DNA from: Clitopilus passeckerianus
Lineage: Eukaryota > Basidiomycota > Agaricomycetes > Agaricales > Entolomataceae
Assembly (NCBI GenBank): GCA_944990035.1
Contig: CALYLX010000026.1
Span: 62,001-126,000 of the forward strand
Direction of reading: 5' to 3'
DNA length: 64,000 bases
Made by a program: the position numbers and the translations under genes. Shown one piece after another: positions 59,297-64,000 of this stretch (position 1 is its first letter; each line of letters opens with the position of its first letter). The notes under the pieces are model-generated. The model made no database searches and was not told where the DNA came from. It saw only the letters and a program-made list of their open reading frames with translations.

Positions 59297-59799
59297 ATGT
59301 CTCAAAATGCCTCTTCCTACGACCGCACCATCATCCGCAACACCTTCAAATCCGATACCGCTATTACGGCGCTCCGTACGCATACTGCCTGGAGCAGCAA
59401 CGACAACCCTCTCACCGCTGTGGGAGAACAAGGAACCCTCTACCAAAACCGACGAACCGAAACTCGCAACGAAGTGGCTCGTCTGCGCCACCAATTTGCG
59501 AAAACCACTGACGATCTTGATCAACTTTTGGACAAAGTTGATCGAGAAACGGAGGAGACCCTCACAGACCTCTTCTTTGCTATTGGAGGAACAGCTTTCC
59601 TCGACGAATTCTTCCCGAACGACAAAACTGGTTCAACAACCCAGAGGAGACAGACTTGAAACCCTTGCCTCCAATCCCTGGGGGCCTGAGGAAAGTCAAG
59701 AAGAGGAAGTCACAATCCTCACTGCACGTCAAGTTTGCGGAACCCTACGAGCATTTCCTCCCGTCACCAATTTACACACCGCCGCAAAATAAAACATAA
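59297..59799 (+). CDS. Retrotransposon extra ORF 3, helical protein (frame-broken)
   Basis: Starts at ATG 59,297 (MSQNASSYDRTIIRNTFKSD), 38 bases after pol. It contains a likely coiled-coil stretch (TRNEVARLRHQFAKTTDDLD, then QLLDKVDRETEETLTDLFFA). The ATG frame ends at 59,659. A neighbouring frame continues naturally as WFNNPEETDLKPLPPIPGG and KVKKRKSQSSLHVKFAEPYE to a TAA at 59,797-59,799 if one base is missing from the AAAA run 59,624-59,627. The intended product would be about 167 residues. No known domain. It is not an obvious envelope protein (no signal peptide). Confidence 0.65.
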
Positions 59800-59848
59800 C
59801 CCCTTCGTCAAAAAGAACAGAACGACAACAAGGAAAACATCAATCCCA

Positions 59849-60127
59849 ATGGCAAACCCTCCAACGCCATACCTCTCCGCATTCGAAAGCCCACCAGAGT
59901 CCGACTCACCAACACTGGTGAACCTTCCTCGACAGTATCGTCCCAGAAGGCGCCGCGCACCGGATACCTTGCCAACAGACCACCACCACCCAGATGGTTC
60001 AGATGCTACATTTGTGGAGGCAGACACCGACAGTGTCATTGCTTTCGTTTTGTGTGTCGTCTGTGCCATCATCGTGGCCCAGGCCATTACCCGGTTAGCT
60101 GCCCACAACGCTACCACAAGGGCATAG
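59849..60127 (+). CDS. Retrotransposon extra ORF 4, 92 aa with a C-terminal membrane helix
   Basis: ATG 59,849 opens MANPPTPYLSAFESPPESDS. A basic cluster (QYRPRRRRAPD) and an acidic Asp/His-rich stretch follow, then the hydrophobic helix SVIAFVLCVVCAIIVAQAI and a short polar tail. It has one membrane span and no signal peptide, a tail-anchor layout. It lies between ORF 3 and the 3' LTR, where env-like genes sit in some Ty3 elements, but there is no surface-domain-sized sequence. The function is unknown. Confidence 0.6.
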   Translation: MANPPTPYLSAFESPPESDSPTLVNLPRQYRPRRRRAPDTLPTDHHHPDGSDATFVEADTDSVIAFVLCVVCAIIVAQAITRLAAHNATTRA

Positions 60128-60180
60128 ACCGTCACTTCTGGGGTAAAGGAAGGAATTGAAGTCAGGAGACTTCAACGATA

Positions 60181-60192
60181 GCGAGAGGGTAA
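60181..60192 (+). promoter_or_regulatory. Candidate polypurine tract
   Basis: GCGAGAGGGTAA directly abuts the 3' LTR (TGTTATG). A second purine block, AAAGGAAGGAA, lies about 40 bases upstream. One of them should prime plus-strand DNA. Confidence 0.55.
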
Positions 60193-60657
60193 TGTTATGA
60201 TTTTGCTTACATGTTTCTCCTTACATACCCCGGCCCGCTTACCTATGCACGATTACTCACATATGCTGCGCATCACTGCGCATTTTTCATCTTTTTCCAT
60301 GCTTACTCCGCATCTCTCACGATCGTGAGAGACTTATACCTTATCTGACTCTTTCTGACTCATGTACTTACTCATCATGCTGCGCATGACTCATTACTTA
60401 CTCAGCATGCTGCGCATGTGCTATATTTAGAACTACTAGATAGGTATATAAACCTGTACCATTTGGTCAAGGCTCCTCAGCTTGACCTAGGCAATCTACC
60501 TAACTGCTTAGTTCTCTATTTCGCCTTTAAGTCCCTTGCTTCGTCAATCTCACCAGGTCGTCAGTACAGCCGCAGCTGCTGACAAATCTCTGTCTTTGTT
60601 TATCAAAGACATCGAGCGTAAACAGTATTACCTAAGTTGTTAGGCTCTGCCTTAACA
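60193..60657 (+). repeat. 3' LTR (465 bases)
   Basis: Starts TGTTATG and ends CTTAACA. Same length as, and identical by eye to, the 5' LTR, including the palindrome, the ATGCTGCGCAT copies and the TATA box. It therefore could also act as a promoter reading rightward into the split transposase. Confidence 0.95.
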
Positions 60658-60662
60658 AAAGG
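60658..60662 (+). repeat. Target-site duplication, right copy (AAAGG)
   Basis: Exact repeat of 53,446-53,450, directly after the 3' LTR. Confidence 0.95.
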
Positions 60663-62237
60663 TCTCCGGAAGCTGCATTAATCAAGATATCCGTGAAAGC
60701 TCGTGGCGGCAATGGCTGATCACCCACCTTGGCAAAATATGCAACATGGTTGCAGAGGGATAAGCTGGGCTTATTACGACAATACTTGCTGTCGTTACCA
60801 AAAGCTAGGTAGAGAGGCCATAGCTTGGTGTCCCCGAATTGGGTCAGATGGGTCTCGTCGGAGGAGAACATCAGCGCGATGACCACACGCTGCAATTTGC
60901 ACCCAGGTTCTGGCGGGGAGCTCTGAAGCTCACGATGAGCTTCAAGGAATGCCGGAGAATTGTACAATTCTCCGTAAACCCTTTGCTCTGCCTTCGAATC
61001 TTCCGGCTTCCAATACAACTCAAATGGATCGAAGTGAAGATTACGAGCATCTTCACGAGAAATGCGTTCTTTCATGACGGAGATGATGCTCCTCCTGTAG
61101 AAATGGCCTGCATAGAAGTTCTTGGGGCCTGGTAACGCCATCTGATTGTGGAAGGGGACAGAGATATGGAGTTCTTCTCGAATCCACCCAGCATCCTCGA
61201 ATTCGTCTATCCAGGGGTCCTCAGTTGACTCGCCTAGCTTAGCGTCGAAATGGTCCCACGGAGCAGCACAAATGTCGTCAAGGGAAAAGTGGGAATCGGT
61301 GAGAATGTTGATGAGCTTTGAGAACTCGGCTTTGGATTTTTGTTGGCCGCCCGTCCAGAACCATTCTCCAAGCATAAAAGAACTCTCATTGGGATAGGGC
61401 CAATAAGCAGGTCGGGAGGGATCTTGAGCCGAAGAGGCTGAGGTGGAGGCTGAGGGGGTGATATCCGAAAGGTCATCTTCCGTGAGCTCTTCGTTCGGGA
61501 GATGAGTTAAGTTAGGCTTCACATCGTATTGACCATATAGGCCAAAAGCATTCCGTGGAGTCCTAAAGGGAGCAGCATTGGGAGGGGGATTGGGGGCATG
61601 ACTTGGACAAGACGCTTCCGGCATGGTTTCTGATGGTGGGGTAGGGGTGTTCTCCGAGTTTTCTGAGTCATTCGCATGGATCTCGGCGGCAGTCGATCGG
61701 GGAATCGGAGCTAAGGTCGCGGGCAGAAGGTCGCGATAAATGGCTGGGACCACTACCTGTCGTCCATAACGTGTTCGTTGCTGGGGAACTTGTGTGGCTG
61801 CCATCGGCAGATTCAGAGACTGAGCCGCTGGACGTGTTCCGCTTTCAGGGAGTGTAGTTTCCAACACACTGAGCATCGAGGATAAATGTTGTTGGGGAGG
61901 TCGTGCATCCGCTATAGAGTTCTAAGCCTGATGAGCATGCGTTTTTCGACGAACAACCGTAACTCACCACGGGATGCGTCTGAGTTGAAGTCCTTGCAAC
62001 TTTAGCGGCACGAGGAGCTTGAGATGCCGATGTACTACCGGTAGCATCGCCTGTAGAGCTGGACATGGAAGCTTCAGCCCTTTCTGGCTTTCGCTTTTTA
62101 GCTTGCCAGGCGGCTCTCGCTTTCTGGAGGGCGGTTGCGACATGGTTCTTTGAGGATGCACAGGCTCGACGATGGTTCGATAGGCCGCCAGGTTGAGTAA
62201 AACTTTTGCCGCAGACGCAAACGAGGTCCTCATCCAT
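60658..62237 (-). pseudogene. Transposase, N-terminal part (Plavaka-like DNA transposon), split by a retrotransposon
   Basis: Starts at ATG 62,237 with a zinc finger, CVCGKSFTQPGGLSNHRRAC (C-x-C...H-x3-C). A basic KRKPERAE stretch follows, and after an intron a long Pro/Ser linker, then YGQYDVKPNLTHLPNEELTE, FYRRSIISVMKERISREDA, VVIALMFSSDETHLTQFGDT and PLYLAFGNDSKYCRNKPSLS. An intron at 60,727-60,673 (GTGGGT...ATGCAG) joins HVAYFAK to LPETFKDFVRES across the insertion point; reading through that intron creates a false tail (VGDQPLPPRAF...). The retrotransposon entered 15 bases into the next exon. No other damage was seen, so the transposase was probably functional until this insertion. Confidence 0.75.
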
Positions 62238-62631
62238 CTGTGAATAGTATTGAGTAGGGTATAGGCTCGTAGGAAAGAATGTACCTACATGAACTGCCAG
62301 TCAGAAACCCCATTAGCGGCGGGTAGGATGTCAAGCTTTTCTGGTCACGTGCGTCGAGAGCTCGGGGGTCTAAGCGCCCAAAACGGCTCGGGAATGCACA
62401 AGCCGATCGGATTCTCACGGCACACCACTCTTCTCCGGATGGATTGCTCTTCCAAAGATGGAGTGCTTTTCCAAAGATGGATCTCCACCACCAAACCTGT
62501 CTAGCTCGATGTCGCCAAAGAATTTGTTTTGACCTACGTTCCTTCAACCCTGACTGGTTCATTCCAGTAGGCCAATACATAAACCACAACGATGCGCTCT
62601 TGTTCCCCTTGGCTTCCTTTCGACCTCCCCC
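62238..62631. promoter_or_regulatory. Divergent promoter region between the transposase and its companion
   Basis: These 394 bases separate two divergent ATGs. A direct repeat stands out near 62,445-62,480, where TTCCAAAGATGGA occurs twice 18 bases apart. No TATA box was identified with confidence. Confidence 0.45.
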
Positions 62632-63795
62632 ATGGCAAAAAGGAACACTACTTCTCAAGGGCAGCGTTTCGCAGATGAACTGTTTGATGCCTCGGCGGAG
62701 AATGAGAGCAAGGTGAGTCTTGCTTCGAATCAATAGCTGCTCGACAGAAACGGACTCTACACCAGGACTCGGCTGGGCGTCCTCCTGCCTCCGTCACCCC
62801 CCTTTCATCCGAAGCAGTGTCTTCCCTTGTCAATGGGAGCCGCCCGAAACATGCAGATGCTCCACAGCGTCAAGTAGGCATGGACTTGGGCAACATCACA
62901 GCCGAGGAATTCATCGACCGCATCGACGGCCTTCAAGCACAGCTAGATAGCCTCAAACTCAGTGTTGCCAAAGCAAATCCTGGCGTGAGCGACCAAGCTC
63001 AAATCCGTGATCCAGGATCCAGTTTGGTGGATCCGTCTCCTGCTGATATTCAGTCAGAGGGAGCGGCAAACGTCAACGGACCAAGGAAGATTGTGTTCAG
63101 TTTAGGTCCGTCGTCACCCCAATCTTATAACTTTGTCGGCTGAAGTGGACCGCCATAGGCATCACGGCTGGTGGTTGTCAAACATCCGTGTCAGCTGGTC
63201 TCCCCCTAGCAGCGTCTGGTGCAAGTAGTCACCCCGCACTTGACGTTATCTCAGGAGATGTTACCGTCAAATCCACCGCCCGTCGACGTCGCCGAAACGA
63301 CTCTGTTATGACTGTACGTCTCTCCCGTTCAACCAAGGATGTCCTTCTTATAAGGAAATTCAGGATCTTCTGAGAGACTTCTTGCAGTCCAAGCGAATCA
63401 TGGCTGTACAATACAAGGGCGAAGCAGCTGAAGGCACCCTCCCCGATTGTGCTTCACCCTCGGACGTTTCGAATTTTCTTGCGAATTATCCCAAGCGTCA
63501 CCCCAAGCACCATCCCGGACCGGATCCTACCAACGTTTTATATGACTGGCGAGATAGCTTAACTCGAAGGACCTCTAAGTGGAATCTCCAAGCTACCGAC
63601 CTCCTTGCCAACGAGTTCTATAACAAGCTGAAGGCGGGAAAACTTTTCTTTTCCGACGGCGAGCCAGCTTTATTCGATCCAGCCCTCCATACCGTCGAGG
63701 ATCTCCGCGTCCTCATTCCATCTCGTCTAAGGCAGACACAGAACTGGTGGAAAAAGGCTGACTCCATCCGTCAAGCCGAGGCGCTGCGTGGCTAG
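62632..63795 (+). CDS. Hypothetical protein divergent from the transposase, possible transposon companion
   Basis: Exon 1 starts at ATG 62,632 (MAKRNTTSQGQRFADELFDA, ending AENESK) with a GTGAGT donor. Exon 2 begins after ACACCAG near 62,766 (DSAGRPPASVTPLSSEAVSS) and includes a coiled-coil-like EEFIDRIDGLQAQLDSLKLS and PRKIVFSLG. The last exon, to 63,795, has PSYKEIQDLLRDFLQSKRIM, KRHPKHHPGPDPTNVLYDWR, SKWNLQATDLLANEFYNKLK and LRVLIPSRLRQTQNWWKKAD. The joints between 63,120 and 63,330 are uncertain. It starts 395 bases from the transposase ATG in divergent orientation. I have the impression, from memory only, that similar proteins recur beside such transposases in mushrooms. Confidence 0.55.
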
Positions 63796-64000
63796 TTGAG
63801 GAATGCTAAGCCAACCACAACCCCTCTCCAACTCTCAGTGAGGTCGCAAAGTAGTTCCTGTCTCCTACCTAGATAGCTACCAGTACACGTTTGTCAGTTC
63901 AGATATATATGCAATTGATACATTTTTATTGGAATACTGCTGAAACTGTCGACGACATGCTACAGTGCGGGAAACTTTGTTTCTTTGGGGTTTCTTGAAC
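63796..64000. other. Right flank
   Basis: No gene. AT-rich (GATATATATGCAATTGATAC), probably the 3' end and polyadenylation region of the preceding gene. The right end of the DNA transposon, if it exists, was not found here. Confidence 0.5.

Larger units (their letters stand above)
53451..60657 (+). mobile_element. Ty3/gypsy chromovirus LTR retrotransposon, 7,207 bases, Tf1/sushi-like
   Basis: The element is complete from LTR to LTR, with gag, protease, reverse transcriptase, RNase H, integrase and a C-terminal chromodomain in Ty3 order (integrase last), plus two extra ORFs. The LTRs look identical over 465 bases, start TG and end CA, and are flanked by AAAGG duplications, so the insertion is recent. 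It lies on the plus strand inside a minus-strand transposase gene, 15 bases into an exon. A self-priming signal replaces a tRNA binding site. The coding region has four single-base frame breaks, each at a homopolymer run. Confidence 0.95.

Noticed and set aside
60673..60727. Transposase tail reading through to a stop beside the LTR
   Set aside because: This stretch is an intron (GTGGGT...ATGCAG); splicing it out restores the family sequence FAK-LPETFKDF across the insertion.

Overview
The window is nuclear DNA of a basidiomycete fungus, most likely an Agaricomycete; the species cannot be named from the sequence. The evidence is the gene structure (many GT-AG introns of about 50-65 bases inside conserved genes), a fungal gene set (VPS11, ATP18, COX16, ADE12), a P450 next to a fungal terpene synthase, a 2-oxoglutarate-oxygenase-like family, a large transposase that I match from memory to the Plavaka-like families of mushroom genomes, and a chromodomain Ty3-type LTR retrotransposon.

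Layout. Bases 1-15,080 are nearly gene-free, with one serine-rich hypothetical gene at 6.1-7.1 kb. From 15.1 to 21.8 kb lies a compact housekeeping block: a fungal family often misnamed geranylgeranyl pyrophosphate synthetase, VPS11 (HOPS/CORVET), ATP18 (ATP synthase subunit j, missed by ORF calling because its exons are 36, 85 and 68 bases) and COX16. From 22.1 to 27.7 kb is an old tandem duplication; copy 1 carries an intact multi-exon membrane-protein gene and copy 2 the same gene with two in-frame stops. A small secreted-protein candidate, ADE12, a disordered protein and a small membrane protein follow to 33.7 kb.

From 34.2 to 39.0 kb a cytochrome P450 (minus) and a terpene synthase (plus) stand head to head across 1.4 kb, a minimal terpenoid module. 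The longest terpene synthase reading frame starts with a membrane-anchor-like segment that aligns without gaps to the P450 anchor. From 40.4 to 50.3 kb are a 2OG-Fe(II) oxygenase-like gene, a large gene ending in a degenerate JmjC/cupin-like domain, and a long disordered gene.

From 50.6 to 62.2 kb a transposase gene (minus) is split by a 7,207-base Ty3-type chromovirus (plus) with 465-base LTRs that look identical and a perfect 5-base target duplication (AAAGG). This element has an 11-base sequence just after the 5' LTR complementary to the predicted start of its own RNA, which is the Tf1/sushi self-priming arrangement. It also has two extra ORFs after integrase, and four single-base frame breaks that all sit in homopolymer runs. 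A divergent companion gene (62.6-63.8 kb) ends the window.

Exon boundaries were worked out by eye from splice consensus and protein continuity. Family names rest on motif recognition, not on database searches.
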